A DNA stretch of 64,000 bases from Vibrio tarriae (GCF_002216685.1 NZ_CP022353.1:2356001-2420000); one strand, 5' to 3'; positions 1-10,350 are shown, counted from the first letter of the stretch. The notes: generated by a model from the letters alone, not told the origin. Translations and numbers: made by a program.

Positions 1-683
1 TGCCATGGTTGCGTCCAGATGCAAAATCTCAGGTGACCTTCCAGTACGACCAAGGCAAGATCGTGGGTATTGATGCCGTGGTTCTGTCTACTCAGCACTG
101 TGACTCTATTTCAACGCCAGATCTGCGTGAAGCGGTGATGGAAGAGATCATCAAGCCAGTTCTGCCAGCAGAATGGTTGAGCAAAGAGACCAAATACTTC
201 ATCAACCCAACCGGCCGTTTCGTTATCGGTGGTCCAATGGGTGACTGTGGTCTGACCGGTCGTAAGATCATTGTTGATACCTACGGAGGCGCAGCGCGTC
301 ACGGTGGTGGTGCATTCTCAGGTAAGGATCCATCCAAGGTTGACCGTTCAGCGGCTTACGCAGCACGTTATGTTGCGAAAAACATCGTTGCGGCGGGCAT
401 GGCCGATCGTTGTGAAATCCAACTCTCTTACGCCATCGGTGTCGCGGATCCAACGTCGATCATGGTGGAAACTTTCGGCACTGAGAAAGTATCACAAGAG
501 ATCATCATCGAAGCCGTTCGTCAGTTCTTCGACCTGCGTCCATACGGTCTGCAAGAGATGCTGAACCTGCTGCAACCTATCTACAAGAAAACTGCTGCTT
601 ACGGTCACTTCGGCCGCGAAGAGTTCCCTTGGGAAGCCACCGACAAAGCCGCGCTACTGCGTGACTTCGCTGGTCTAAAATAA
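1..683 (+). CDS. metK: S-adenosylmethionine synthetase, C-terminal part (5' end outside window)
   Basis: MetK makes S-adenosylmethionine from methionine and ATP in the cytoplasm. The frame is open from base 3, so about 226 C-terminal residues of a roughly 390-residue enzyme are present. Visible family signatures are [13 protein letters not shown] followed by IIVDTYGG (around residues 74-94 of the fragment) and the glycine-rich [19 protein letters not shown] stretch, which contribute to the phosphate and metal site. The C-terminus (EFPWE...LLRDFAGLK) ends normally at a TAA. A strong terminator follows about 50 bases later. Identification is secure; only the start is missing. Confidence 0.97.
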   Translation, partial: PWLRPDAKSQVTFQYDQGKIVGIDAVVLSTQHCDSISTPDLREAVMEEIIKPVLPAEWLSKETKYFINPTGRFVIGGPMGDCGLTGRKIIVDTYGGAARHGGGAFSGKDPSKVDRSAAYAARYVAKNIVAAGMADRCEIQLSYAIGVADPTSIMVETFGTEKVSQEIIIEAVRQFFDLRPYGLQEMLNLLQPIYKKTAAYGHFGREEFPWEATDKAALLRDFAGLK

Positions 684-734
684 GCATTGATTTCAAGTCA
701 TCGCTGACAAACGGCGAAGATTGCAATACAGTTC

Positions 735-1294
<560 letters not shown>

Positions 1295-1421
1295 CCTTTG
1301 ATTGGCTGAGGGCACTTCTGTAGGCTTTGCCTTGCTCTCGCCAAAAACTAACAAAAGCATCAACGACAAAGGCAATTTATGAGTGTTAAACTGATAAAAA
1401 ACCTACTTATCTACGTCTTTT

Positions 1422-2117
1422 ATGATGATTTTTCGTTTCGTTACCACGCTTGCTGCTAGCTTACCTCTGCTCACCTTTGCCGCCCCCATGTCTTTTAGTC
1501 ATGCCAAAAATGAAGCGGTGAAGATTTATCGTGATCATCCGGTCTCTTTTTACTGCGGCTGCGAGATTCGCTGGCAAGGCAAAAAAGGCATCCCGGATCT
1601 GGAGAGTTGCGGCTATCAAGTGCGTAAAAATGAGAATCGCGCTTCGCGGATTGAATGGGAACATGTGGTGCCGGCTTGGCAATTTGGTCATCAGTTGCAA
1701 TGCTGGCAACAAGGTGGCCGTAAAAACTGCACTCGTACTAGCCCTGAGTTCAATCAAATGGAAGCCGATCTGCACAACCTCACTCCGGCGATTGGCGAAG
1801 TGAATGGCGATCGCTCCAACTTCGGTTTCAGTCAGTGGAATGGTGTCGATGGCGTCACCTATGGCCAATGTGAAATGCAAGTGAACTTCAAAGAGCGCAC
1901 AGCCATGCCGCCAGAACGAGCGCGCGGGGCGATTGCGCGCACTTATCTGTACATGAGTGAGCAGTACGGTTTGCGACTTTCCAAGGCGCAAAACCAATTA
2001 ATGAAGGCATGGAACAATCAGTATCCGGTCAGCGAATGGGAATGTGTGCGTGACCAACGGATTGAAAACGTGCAAGGCAACTCGAACCGCTTTGTGCGTG
2101 AACAATGCCCGAACTGA
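1422..2117 (+). CDS. dns: Secreted endonuclease I (extracellular deoxyribonuclease Dns)
   Basis: A 231-residue endonuclease I family protein. Residues 1 to about 20 form a signal peptide ([17 protein letters not shown], likely cut before APMSF). The catalytic region includes [16 protein letters not shown] and [20 protein letters not shown], with several cysteines consistent with disulfides in a secreted enzyme. In V. cholerae this protein, Dns, degrades extracellular DNA; it limits natural transformation at low cell density and is repressed by the HapR/QstR quorum-sensing and competence pathway (established knowledge, not visible here). The start follows no strong ribosome-binding site; ATG at 1422 or 1425 are both possible. 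Confidence 0.95.
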   Translation: MMIFRFVTTLAASLPLLTFAAPMSFSHAKNEAVKIYRDHPVSFYCGCEIRWQGKKGIPDLESCGYQVRKNENRASRIEWEHVVPAWQFGHQLQCWQQGGRKNCTRTSPEFNQMEADLHNLTPAIGEVNGDRSNFGFSQWNGVDGVTYGQCEMQVNFKERTAMPPERARGAIARTYLYMSEQYGLRLSKAQNQLMKAWNNQYPVSEWECVRDQRIENVQGNSNRFVREQCPN

Positions 2118-2187
2118 TGGGCAGAATCTCACCCTGCCCCCTTGTATTTTACTGAACTTGCATCCATGTTAGAGGCCAGATATCCCT

Positions 2188-2220
2188 CTTCCAACTGAAG
2201 TTGCCGCTTTACGTTGGAAG
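2188..2220. repeat. Stem-loop in the dns-rsmE gap, resembling a worn ERIC end
   Basis: The 8-base arms CTTCCAAC (2188-2195) and GTTGGAAG (2213-2220) are exactly complementary. The left side, ATATCCCTCTTCCAACTGAAG from 2180, resembles the terminal ATATCCCCTTCCTACTTGAAG of the ERIC copies elsewhere in this window with several mismatches, so it may be a decayed remnant. There is no T tract, so a terminator is not supported. Confidence 0.35.
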
Positions 2221-2255
2221 ACGGTAACCTCGTTTAATGATTAGGAATTATCCGC

Positions 2256-2987
2256 ATGCGCATCCCTCGAATTTATCATCCAGAACCGATCCACCAGCTT
2301 GGCACCGTTGCCCTGAGTGAAGATGCCGCAGGGCATATCGGTCGCGTATTGCGTATGCAAGCTGGACAAGAAGTGCTGCTATTCGATGGCTTTGGAGCTG
2401 AATTCCCAGCCGTGATCAGTGAAGTTGGCAAAAAACAGGTATTGGTCAATATCACCGAGCGCGTGGAAAACAGTATTGAATCGCCGCTCGATCTGCATCT
2501 TGGTCAGGTGATTTCACGCGGCGATAAGATGGAATTCACCATCCAAAAATCGGTGGAATTGGGCGTCACTACCATCACGCCTCTGCTTTCTGAGCGTTGT
2601 GGCGTTAAGCTGGATGAAAAACGCTTCGAGAAGAAGATTCAGCAGTGGCAGAAAATTGCGATCAGCGCTTGCGAGCAGTGTGGCCGTAATACCGTGCCAG
2701 AAATCCGCCCAATTATGGAGCTCGAAGCTTGGTGCGCAGAGCCCACCGAGGCACTGAAACTCAATTTGCATCCGCGCGCTAAATACTCGATCAACACCTT
2801 ACCCACCCCAGTGAGCAAAGTTCGTTTGCTGATTGGGCCTGAAGGCGGCTTGTCAGCGGAAGAAATTGATATGACTCGTCGTTACCAGTTTGAAGAAACC
2901 TTATTAGGCCCACGCGTACTGCGCACAGAAACGGCGGCGCTCACGGCGATAACTGCACTACAAGTTCGTTTCGGCGATCTTGGCTAA
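2256..2987 (+). CDS. rsmE: 16S rRNA (uracil-1498-N3)-methyltransferase
   Basis: RsmE methylates N3 of U1498 in 16S rRNA, using SAM, late in 30S assembly. The 243-residue protein has the family length, an N-terminal PUA-like RNA-binding domain (about 1-70) and a SPOUT knot whose conserved elements [14 protein letters not shown] (near 190-203) and [11 protein letters not shown] (near 217-227) are visible. It starts the run rsmE-gshB-yqgE-ruvX, all on the plus strand with short gaps; the gshB ATG lies 13 bases past the rsmE stop. Confidence 0.96.
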   Translation: MRIPRIYHPEPIHQLGTVALSEDAAGHIGRVLRMQAGQEVLLFDGFGAEFPAVISEVGKKQVLVNITERVENSIESPLDLHLGQVISRGDKMEFTIQKSVELGVTTITPLLSERCGVKLDEKRFEKKIQQWQKIAISACEQCGRNTVPEIRPIMELEAWCAEPTEALKLNLHPRAKYSINTLPTPVSKVRLLIGPEGGLSAEEIDMTRRYQFEETLLGPRVLRTETAALTAITALQVRFGDLG

Positions 2988-3000
2988 ATGGAGATAAACC

Positions 3001-3957
3001 ATGATTAAACTCGGTATTGTGATGGATCCCATCGCTTCCATTAACATCAAAAAAGATTCCAGCTTTGCCATGATGCTTGAAGCGCAGCGTCGCGGTTATG
3101 AAATCCATTATATGGAAATGAATGATCTACACTTAGAGCAAGGTGTGGCACTGGCCGATACCAAGGTCGTCGAGCTGAAAGAAGATCCCAACGGTTGGTA
3201 TGAATTCAAATCCGAGCAAACTATCGCACTTTCTGAATTGGATGCGATTTTAATGCGTAAGGATCCGCCGTTCGACACCGAATACATCTACGCAACGTAC
3301 ATTTTGGAACGCGCGGAAGATGAAGGCGTATTGGTGGTGAACAAACCACAAAGTCTGCGCGATTGTAATGAAAAACTGTTCACCGCTTGGTTCCCAGAGC
3401 TGACGCCGATCACCATGGTGACGCGTAAAGCCGAGAAGATTAAAGCCTTCCGTGAGCAGCACGGGGACGTGATCCTAAAACCCCTCGACGGTATGGGCGG
3501 CGCTTCGATTTTCCGTGTTAAAGAGGGAGATCCTAACCTCTCAGTGATCATCGAAACCTTAACCAACCACGGCCAGAATTACTGCATGGCGCAGACGTTT
3601 GTGCCAGATATCAGCAACGGCGACAAACGCATTTTGGTGGTCGATGGTGAACCTATGCCCTACTGCTTGGCGCGTATTCCCGCCAAAGGAGAAACTCGCG
3701 GTAACTTGGCAGCCGGCGGCCGTGGTGAGCCACGCCCACTGAGTGAAACCGATAAGAAAATTGCCCTAGCGGTTGCACCGACCCTAAAAGAGAAAGGGCT
3801 ACTGTTTGTAGGCTTGGATGTCATTGGCGATAAACTGACCGAAATTAACGTCACCAGCCCAACCTGTATTCGAGAGATTGAAGCTGCGTACGATATTTCA
3901 ATTACCGGTAAGTTGATGGATGCCATCGAGCGCCGCCTTAAAGCAGGCGCGATGTGA
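3001..3957 (+). CDS. gshB: Glutathione synthetase
   Basis: GshB joins gamma-glutamylcysteine and glycine with ATP to make glutathione, the second step of the cytoplasmic pathway. The 318-residue protein has the typical N-terminal segment ([21 protein letters not shown]) and an ATP-grasp domain with the [16 protein letters not shown] loop (near 158-173) and the metal-binding EINVTSPT (near 281-288). The start is preceded by GGAGATAAACC, giving a good ribosome-binding site. Its stop lies 35 bases before the preferred yqgE start. Confidence 0.97.
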   Translation: MIKLGIVMDPIASINIKKDSSFAMMLEAQRRGYEIHYMEMNDLHLEQGVALADTKVVELKEDPNGWYEFKSEQTIALSELDAILMRKDPPFDTEYIYATYILERAEDEGVLVVNKPQSLRDCNEKLFTAWFPELTPITMVTRKAEKIKAFREQHGDVILKPLDGMGGASIFRVKEGDPNLSVIIETLTNHGQNYCMAQTFVPDISNGDKRILVVDGEPMPYCLARIPAKGETRGNLAAGGRGEPRPLSETDKKIALAVAPTLKEKGLLFVGLDVIGDKLTEINVTSPTCIREIEAAYDISITGKLMDAIERRLKAGAM

Positions 3958-3992
3958 GCACCCACAGCAGTGAAATAGAGGTTGGACACAGT

Positions 3993-4556
3993 ATGAATCT
4001 TACCAATCATTTTCTGGTTGCCATGCCGAGCATGAAGGATCCTTACTTCAAGCGCAGCGTGATTTATATCTGCGAGCACAACCAAGATGGTGCGATGGGG
4101 TTAATGATCAACGCGCCGATCGATATTACGGTGGGCGGTATGCTCAAGCAGGTCGATATCGAGCCAGCTTACCCACAGTCGCACCAAGAGAGTCTGAAAA
4201 AGCCAGTGTTCAATGGTGGTCCGGTGTCGGAAGATCGTGGGTTTATTCTGCATCGTCCGCGCGATCACTACGAATCGAGCATGAAGATGACTGATGACAT
4301 CGCCGTCACCACCTCGAAGGATATTCTCACTGTACTCGGTACTGAGGCGGAGCCTGAAGGCTATATTGTCGCGCTCGGCTATTCAGGTTGGTCTGCTGGC
4401 CAGTTAGAGGTGGAACTCACCGAAAACTCGTGGCTCACCATAGAAGCGGATCCTGAGCTGATTTTTAACACGCCCGTGCATGAAAAATGGCAAAAGGCGA
4501 TCCAAAAACTCGGCATCTCCCCTGCGCAGCTTTCCAGCGACGCCGGACACGCCTAA
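3993..4556 (+). CDS. yqgE: YqgE/AlgH family protein (UPF0301)
   Basis: A 187-residue member of the YqgE/AlgH family. The fold is known but the biochemical role is not settled; AlgH was originally linked to alginate regulation in Pseudomonas. The start at 3993 ([14 protein letters not shown]) is chosen because it matches the conserved family N-terminus and follows GAGGTTGG; a GTG at 3954 overlapping the gshB stop would add 13 poorly conserved residues. [15 protein letters not shown] (near 70-84) is the typical signature. It lies between gshB and ruvX, the usual gammaproteobacterial arrangement. Confidence 0.93.
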   Translation: MNLTNHFLVAMPSMKDPYFKRSVIYICEHNQDGAMGLMINAPIDITVGGMLKQVDIEPAYPQSHQESLKKPVFNGGPVSEDRGFILHRPRDHYESSMKMTDDIAVTTSKDILTVLGTEAEPEGYIVALGYSGWSAGQLEVELTENSWLTIEADPELIFNTPVHEKWQKAIQKLGISPAQLSSDAGHA

Positions 4557-4565
4557 CCAAATCCA

Positions 4566-4592
4566 AGGCTGCGATCACGCAGCCTCATTTTT
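4566..4592 (+). terminator. Hairpin and T run between yqgE and ruvX
   Basis: GGCTGCG-ATCA-CGCAGCC followed by TCATTTTT, directly after yqgE. It may attenuate rather than end the transcript, since ruvX follows about 45 bases later. Confidence 0.7.
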
Positions 4593-4636
4593 ACTGTCAT
4601 TTTTTATTGAACATTTTTTATTAAAAGAGAAATCGC

Positions 4637-5059
4637 ATGTCACGTACCGTTATGGCCTTTGATTACGGCACCAAAAGCATTGGCAGTGCAATCGGCCAAG
4701 AGATCACGGGCACGGCGTCTCCGCTGAAAGCGTTTAAAGCCAATGATGGCATCCCCAATTGGGATGAAATTGAAAAACAGATCAAAGAGTGGCAACCCAA
4801 TTTATTGATTGTTGGCCTACCCACCGATCTGCACGGCAAAGATCTGGACACCATCACCCCACGCGCCAAGAAATTTGCTCAGCGTTTGCATGGCCGTTTT
4901 GGTTTGCCAGTGGAACTGCACGATGAGCGCCTTTCCACCACTGAAGCGCGCGCAGAACTGTTCGCCATGGGCGGTTACAAAGCACTGAGCAAAGGCAATG
5001 TTGACTGCCAATCGGCGGTGATCATTCTAGAGAGTTGGTTTGAAAGTCAGTGGGGCTAA
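4637..5059 (+). CDS. ruvX: Holliday-junction resolvase-like RNase H-fold protein RuvX (YqgF)
   Basis: A 140-residue YqgF/RuvX protein with an RNase H-like fold. The first beta strand carries the catalytic aspartate in [11 protein letters not shown] (D9); further conserved parts are [12 protein letters not shown] (near 56-67) and the [10 protein letters not shown] motif (near 94-103). The family is implicated in pre-16S rRNA 5' processing and in Holliday-junction resolution; which role dominates in Vibrio cannot be read from sequence. It is the last gene of its run and converges on tyrS 38 bases away. Confidence 0.95.
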
Positions 5060-5097
5060 CCCCACTGCTTTTTCTTGGCCGAGTAGAACCGCTGTGA

Positions 5098-6379
5098 TTA
5101 CTCAGCAAAACCTTCCAATTTGATCAAAGCAAACTGCTTCTTGCCGCGTTGCAACACGTAGTAGCGATCAAACAGTGCAAAGCCGGATAACACACCTTCT
5201 TGTTGTACTCGCTCACCATTGACGCGAATCGCCCCATTCTCCAACCATTCGCGCGCTTGGCGCTTAGAACTGGCTAAACCTGAGCTAAGCAGCAAATCGA
5301 GTAAGGAGTCGCTGCGTGATGCCGCCACACAAGGCAAACCATCCAACTCTAACTGAGCCAACTCACTTAAGCTGAGATAGCTGACATCGCCGCTAAACAG
5401 CGCTTGAGTAATCCGCTGCGCCGCAGCGAGTCCCTCTTCACCATGCACAAAACGGGTCACCTGTTCCGCCAAAATCTGCTGCGCTTGTGGCTTGCCTGCG
5501 CGTAACGCATCGGTTTGACGGATTTCCTCAATCTCAGCGGTACTCAAAAAGGTGTAATACGCCAAGAAACGGTACACATCCGCATCATCACTGTTTAACC
5601 AAAACTGGTAGAAACGATACGGCGAGGTTTTGCTGCTCTCAAGCCACACGGCGCCACTTTCAGTTTTACCAAATTTAGTGCCATCGGATTTGGTAATGAG
5701 CGGCAGAGTTAAACCACACACCTCAGCCCCATTAAGGCGTCGAGTCAAATCAATTCCGCTGACAATATTGCCCCACTGATCATTGCCACCAATTTGCAGC
5801 GCACAGCCAAACTCACGATTGAGATGCGCAAAGTCATAAGATTGCAGCAAAGAGTAACTGAACTCGGTAAAAGAGATGCCTTGATCCGGACGTGCCAAAC
5901 GCTGCTTTACCGATTCACGATTGATCATGGTATTGACTGAAAAGTGCTTGCCCACATCTCGGAAAAAAATCGATCAGATTGATTTTGCCGATCCAATCAG
6001 CATTATTGACAGTCATCAGCGATGCGCAATTCTCGCTCTGCGAGGTCATCAATTGCGTGATTTGCTGGCTTAAATCACTCACCCACTGCTGTACAGTTTG
6101 CGCACTATTGAGCACCCGCTCGTTGGCTTTGAAGCTTGGATCGCCAATCATGCCTGTGGCCCCCCCGATAAGCGCTATCGCTTGATGTCCGGCGTTTTGA
6201 AAGCGTTTAAGCATCAACAGTGGCACCAAATGACCGATGTGCAAACTGCCTGCAGTGGGGTCAAAACCGCAATACAGCACTTGCGGTGTGGCAAAGCGCT
6301 CAACCAGCGCCTCCAGAGGTGTGCTTTGCGCGATCAAACCGCGCTGCTGTAAATCATCAAAAAGTTGCTGTGAATTCAT
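5098..6379 (-). pseudogene. tyrS: Tyrosyl-tRNA synthetase, reading frame broken by +1 at an A7 run
   Basis: Class I tyrosyl-tRNA synthetase, which charges tRNA-Tyr. The start at 6379 ([12 protein letters not shown]) follows GGGAGGC. The HIGH motif is in SLHIGHL (near 54-57); the KMSKS equivalent is KFGKT; the C-terminal S4-like RNA-binding domain ([14 protein letters not shown]) is intact. The frame breaks at 5963-5969: on the coding strand seven T where six would give [14 protein letters not shown]. As written, the upstream frame ends near 5918 and the rest is in another frame (to 5098). Restoring one base gives about 426 residues, the normal size. Sequencing error is the likeliest cause; V. 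cholerae is known to carry a second tyrS, so a real loss could be tolerated. Confidence 0.9.
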
Positions 6380-6434
6380 TCTGCCTCCCAAAAGTCTTGG
6401 CAAACAGAGTAACCAACTTTAAACCTGAGGAGCG

Positions 6435-6450
6435 ATGTCCCTAAAGGGAC
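6435..6450 (-). other. Small hairpin between the luxR-type gene and tyrS
   Basis: TGTCCCT-AA-AGGGACA in the 108-base gap upstream of tyrS, on the same strand. It has no T tract. It could be a weak attenuator or transcript-stabilising stem; function unknown. Confidence 0.4.
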
Positions 6451-6487
6451 AATCTTGGTGATTGATGACCGAAGGAAGAGAGACAGC

Positions 6488-7300
6488 CTAATCCGCGACT
6501 GCGCCAATCAGATGATTGAGAAACAGTTGAAACAGCTCACTTAACGAGCTGACATGCAGCTGCGCATAGATGCGTTTGCGATGATTTTTGACCGTACCAT
6601 GACTGATCGCCAGTGCATCGGCAATCTCTTGTGAATCTAAACCTTGGATGAGCAGTGCGGTGATCTCCTGCTCTCGCGGGCTTAAACGCTGCGCGCCAAA
6701 ACTCTGGATCGCCTGTTCAACCCAAATTCGTAACTCTTGGTTTGGTTGCGCACTTTCCGCTAACCGCAGTGGCTGCTGCTGCCAATGCTGCTGACACAAG
6801 GCTTGCAACACGGTAAACCGCTGTTGCAACGCGGCAATCTGTTCACGTGGAAAAGAGCGCGGCTTAAAGCAGCCGAGATACACCACAATCGAACGCTCGC
6901 CATCGAGATTGACCACCAAACTCACTTCATCTTGCCAACCGGTTTGTGCATAAAACTGGTGTCGATAGGCTTTTTGCTGTGGATTGAGCGGCATTAAATC
7001 GGAAAGATGAAACACCCCTGAACGCGTGTTGTGCTGCAAAGCGCTGTAGAAAGGATCATCAAGATAAGCATGTGTCAGATAACGCTGAAACAGCAACTCA
7101 CGCTGGGTCGAGAGCGAGTCATACAGATAAATCGGATGTTTGTTTGGGCGATAACCCAAAATCACTGCGCAATCAAAATCAGCAATACAACGCAACACAA
7201 CCACGAGGCGGGAAGTAAATTGCGGCGTCTTTAACGCCGCAATCGCGTCACCTAATGCGAGATATTCTTGAGTCGTGATCGGCATGCGCACTTCACCCAT
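6488..7300 (-). CDS. Orphan LuxR-family transcriptional regulator
   Basis: A protein of 270 residues (265 if translation starts at the second ATG, 7285). The C-terminus is a clear LuxR/GerE helix-turn-helix: LSPREQEITALLIQGLDSQEIADALAISHGTVKNHRKRIYAQL, near residues 205-247. The N-terminal 180 residues are a putative sensing domain that I cannot assign to a ligand; no receiver aspartate pattern is evident, so it is not a typical response regulator. No strong ribosome-binding site marks either start. It sits upstream of tyrS and downstream of pilU on the same strand, with no adjacent synthase or kinase. Target genes are unknown. Confidence 0.85.
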   Translation of the reverse strand: MGEVRMPITTQEYLALGDAIAALKTPQFTSRLVVVLRCIADFDCAVILGYRPNKHPIYLYDSLSTQRELLFQRYLTHAYLDDPFYSALQHNTRSGVFHLSDLMPLNPQQKAYRHQFYAQTGWQDEVSLVVNLDGERSIVVYLGCFKPRSFPREQIAALQQRFTVLQALCQQHWQQQPLRLAESAQPNQELRIWVEQAIQSFGAQRLSPREQEITALLIQGLDSQEIADALAISHGTVKNHRKRIYAQLHVSSLSELFQLFLNHLIGAVAD

Positions 7301-7344
7301 TCAGCCGAGAAAGTGGCAGTATGCCCAATCCAGACTCGAAGCTC

Positions 7345-7402
7345 TATCCCAAACTCGCTTGAGTTGCAGGGAGTGAAAGCAAAGCGCACAAAGCAACCAA
7401 CC
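7345..7402. repeat. Shortened ERIC-like element between the luxR-type gene and pilU
   Basis: TATCCCAAACTCGCTTGAGTTGCAGG matches the outer arm of the ERIC copies at 30293 and 46331 (cccaaac..cttggagttgcagg). The remainder (GCGCACAAAGCAACCAACCG) is only loosely similar, suggesting an internally deleted, decayed copy. Confidence 0.5.
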
Positions 7403-7403
7403 G

Positions 7404-8510
7404 CTATTCCATATCAATCTTCACATTTTGCAAAGATCCGCTGCCGTAGTTATCACCACGCTTGGTTTTGAGCATCAAGCGCAGATCGTTAGCCGAATCG
7501 GCACTGTGCAGGGCATCTTGCTCGCTGATTTTGTCGTCTACCACTAGTTGATACAAAGCTTGGTCGAAAGTCTGCATGCCGACTTCTTTGGAGCGCGCCA
7601 TGGTCGCTTTAAGCTCATGCAGTTCGCCGCGGCGAATCAAATCCGCGACTCGTGGGCTATTGAGCAACACTTCAAACACCCCATGTCGCCCTTTGCCGTT
7701 TTTATCCCGCAACAGTTGCTGGCCAATCACCCCTTTTAGGTTGAGTGACAGGTCGAGCAAGAACTGCTCACGCTGCTCTTTCGGAACTAAATGCAAAATC
7801 CGCTCTAACGCTTGGTTGGCGTTGTTGGCGTGCAGTGTGGCCATACACAAATGCCCCGTTTCCGCGAAGGTCATCGCGTATTGCATGGTTTCTCGGCTGC
7901 GAATTTCACCAATCAAAATCATATCCGGTGCTTGGCGCAGCGAGTTTTTCAGCGCCACTTCATAGCTTTCGGTATCGAGCCCCACTTCTCGCTGAGTCAC
8001 TATGCAGCGCTTGTGTTCATGCACAAACTCAATTGGATCTTCGACCGTCAAAATATGCCCGGTACGGTGCTGGTTACGATAGCCGGTCATTGCCGCCATA
8101 GTGGTGGATTTACCCGAACCGGTTGCGCCCACCACCAGCACTAAACCGCGCTTGGCAATCGCCAAATTTTGCAGCACTTCAGGCAATTTCAACTCTTCAA
8201 AGGTGGGAATGCGCGTTTCAATCCGGCGGATCACCGCGCCCGGCAATTCACGCTGGAAAAACGCACTGACCCGAAAACGGCCACTGTCACGCACCACAGC
8301 AAAGTTCGCTTCGCGCGTCTGCTTAAATTCTGCTTGCCTTGCGTCATCCATCATCGCATGCAGTAAGGCCGTCACCTCTGTCAAACTGAGTACTTCACCT
8401 TGTGCGCGCAGTTCACCATCGACTCGATATAAAATCGGCGCACCCACTGTGATGTACAGATCCGATGCCTTATGAGTCAGCATGCCGTCCAGATATTGAT
8501 TCAACTCCAT
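7404..8510 (-). CDS. pilU: Type IV pilus retraction ATPase accessory motor PilU
   Basis: A 368-residue PilT/PilU-type AAA+ ATPase of the secretion-ATPase superfamily. Walker A is GATGSGKST (128-136), the Walker B region is DMILIGEIRSRET, and the histidine box is AETGHLCMATLHANNANQAL. It is longer than PilT at the C-terminus, as usual for PilU. In V. cholerae PilU assists PilT in retracting type IVa pili (established knowledge). It follows pilT by 14 bases and is likely cotranscribed with it. Confidence 0.95.
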   Translation of the reverse strand: MELNQYLDGMLTHKASDLYITVGAPILYRVDGELRAQGEVLSLTEVTALLHAMMDDARQAEFKQTREANFAVVRDSGRFRVSAFFQRELPGAVIRRIETRIPTFEELKLPEVLQNLAIAKRGLVLVVGATGSGKSTTMAAMTGYRNQHRTGHILTVEDPIEFVHEHKRCIVTQREVGLDTESYEVALKNSLRQAPDMILIGEIRSRETMQYAMTFAETGHLCMATLHANNANQALERILHLVPKEQREQFLLDLSLNLKGVIGQQLLRDKNGKGRHGVFEVLLNSPRVADLIRRGELHELKATMARSKEVGMQTFDQALYQLVVDDKISEQDALHSADSANDLRLMLKTKRGDNYGSGSLQNVKIDME

Positions 8511-8524
8511 CTATCTTTACCTAC

Positions 8525-9562
8525 CTAAAATGCTTTTAAATCCAACTCAATTTTGCTCTGCACTTCTTGCGCATCCACCACACCACGCGCCATCAGCTGT
8601 TTGGCGTTTTGCTCCATAGTTTGCATGCCATGAGCGGCACCGGTTTGGATGATCGAATACATCTGCGCCACTTTATCTTCACGGATCAAGTTCCGAATTG
8701 CCGGAGTCGCCAGCATGATTTCATGGCACGCGACACGACCGCCACCCACGCGTTTTAAGAGCTTTTGCGCGATAACGGCACGCAGCGATTCGGACAGCAT
8801 TGAACGCACCATGTCTTTATCGCTACCGGGAAACACATCGATAATCCGGTCGATGGTTTTTGCTGCCGAACTGGTGTGCAGAGTGCCAAACACTAAGTGA
8901 CCGGTTTCTGCCGCGGTAAGCGCCAAGCTAATCGTTTCTTGGTCACGCAACTCACCGACTAAGATCACATCAGGGTCTTCACGCAGAGCCGAACGCAGGG
9001 CATTTTTAAAACTGTGGGTATCACGGTGCACTTCGCGTTGGTTGATCAAACATTTATTATTGCTGTGCACAAATTCAATCGGATCTTCAATGGTCAGGAT
9101 ATGCTTGTTGTGATGAGCATTCACGTAGTCGACCATCGCCGCGAGCGTGGTCGACTTACCCGAACCAGTAGGCCCAGTAACCAGCACTAAACCTTTTTCG
9201 TAATTGGCGATCTTGGTAAAAATATCGGGGGCTTCAAGCTGTTCTAAAGTTGGGATCACGGTAGGAATAGTACGAAACACGGCTGAACAACCACGAGATT
9301 GATGAAACGCGTTAACCCGGAATCGGCCAACGTTGGGCAGTTCAAAAGAAAAATCGACTTCTAATTTCTCTTCATATTCACTGCGCTGGGCATCGTTCAT
9401 GATCTCAAAAATCAAGCGATGCACATCAGAATGGGTAAAAGCAGGCACGCCAAGCTTCCTAACTTCGCCATCAATCCGTACCATAGGCGGAACACCTGCG
9501 GAAAGATGTAGATCTGACGCGTTATGCTTTACACTAAATTCCAGTAACTCAGCGATATCCAT
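8525..9562 (-). CDS. pilT: Type IV pilus retraction ATPase PilT
   Basis: A 345-residue hexameric retraction motor on the cytoplasmic face of the inner membrane. Walker A is GPTGSGKST (130-138), Walker B lies in DPDVILVGELRDQET, the His box is AAETGHLVFGTLHTSSAAKT, and the C-terminal AIRNLIRE motif that is diagnostic of PilT is present. The start follows AAGGAATTTAA. In V. cholerae PilT powers retraction of the DNA-uptake pilus and the MSHA pilus; an MSHA assembly gene (mshQ) lies at the other end of this window. Only 25 bases separate its start codon from the divergent yggS start. Confidence 0.97.
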   Translation of the reverse strand: MDIAELLEFSVKHNASDLHLSAGVPPMVRIDGEVRKLGVPAFTHSDVHRLIFEIMNDAQRSEYEEKLEVDFSFELPNVGRFRVNAFHQSRGCSAVFRTIPTVIPTLEQLEAPDIFTKIANYEKGLVLVTGPTGSGKSTTLAAMVDYVNAHHNKHILTIEDPIEFVHSNNKCLINQREVHRDTHSFKNALRSALREDPDVILVGELRDQETISLALTAAETGHLVFGTLHTSSAAKTIDRIIDVFPGSDKDMVRSMLSESLRAVIAQKLLKRVGGGRVACHEIMLATPAIRNLIREDKVAQMYSIIQTGAAHGMQTMEQNAKQLMARGVVDAQEVQSKIELDLKAF

Positions 9563-9587
9563 TTAAATTCCTTAATAAAGTCTGGCT

Positions 9588-10298
9588 ATGCGTAGTATTC
9601 AACAAAACATTGAACATATCACTGCACAGATCGAAAGCGCACAACAAAAGTGTGGACGCGCTCGAAGCTCTGTGCAACTTCTCGCGGTAAGCAAAACCAA
9701 ACCTGTCGAGGCAATTCTTGAAGCGACTCAAGCAGGGCAATGCTGTTTTGGTGAGAATTATGTGCAAGAAGGCGTGGATAAAATCCGCTATTTTGCCGAA
9801 CATCACCCGCAGTTAGCACTGGAGTGGCACTTTATTGGCCCACTACAGTCGAATAAAACGCGCTTAGTGGCAGAGCATTTTGACTGGGTTCACACCATTG
9901 ATCGCGAGAAAATTGCCTTGCGCCTCAGTGAACAACGCCCTGTGGATATGCCACCGCTGCAAGTGCTGATTCAGGTCAACACCAGCGGTGAAGCCTCAAA
10001 ATCTGGCATCGAACCGCAGCAATTATTTACATTAGCTGAATTGATTTCTCGTCTGCCAAACCTCACCTTAAGAGGGCTGATGTCAATTCCTGAGAACGTG
10101 CCGGATTACCCGGCGCAACTGGCAGCATTTACCCAATTAGCCGAATTGCAGCAACAACTGGCTCAGAAATACCCGCAGGTTGATACCTTATCCATGGGTA
10201 TGAGTGGCGATATGCAAGCGGCGATTGAAGCAGGCAGCACCATAGTGCGTATTGGTACCGCGATTTTCGGCGAGCGCGATTACAGCCGCAACGCTTAA
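9588..10298 (+). CDS. yggS: Pyridoxal-phosphate homeostasis protein (YggS/PLPBP family)
   Basis: A 236-residue single-domain PLP-binding protein with the fold-type III barrel of alanine racemase but no known enzymatic activity; it maintains free PLP balance. The PLP lysine is K36 in LLAVSKTKP. The phosphate-binding end SMGMSGDMQAAIEAGSTIVRIGTAIFG (split across residues 201-227) is present. Its usual neighbours proC and yggT follow on the same strand. The upstream ribosome-binding site is poor (TAAAGTCTGGCT). Confidence 0.96.
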   Translation: MRSIQQNIEHITAQIESAQQKCGRARSSVQLLAVSKTKPVEAILEATQAGQCCFGENYVQEGVDKIRYFAEHHPQLALEWHFIGPLQSNKTRLVAEHFDWVHTIDREKIALRLSEQRPVDMPPLQVLIQVNTSGEASKSGIEPQQLFTLAELISRLPNLTLRGLMSIPENVPDYPAQLAAFTQLAELQQQLAQKYPQVDTLSMGMSGDMQAAIEAGSTIVRIGTAIFGERDYSRNA

Positions 10299-10350
10299 CG
10301 TTTGGGATGCTCGTTGCAACGAGCGCCCCTTTTAGATTTGAGAGTATCGA

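Noticed and set aside
1461..1997. 178-codon open frame antisense to dns
   Set aside because: It is fully covered by the well-supported dns gene on the plus strand and shows no recognisable domain or start signal.
7576..8144. Several long plus-strand open frames opposite pilU
   Set aside because: They are antisense shadows of pilU, compositionally odd and without any domain.
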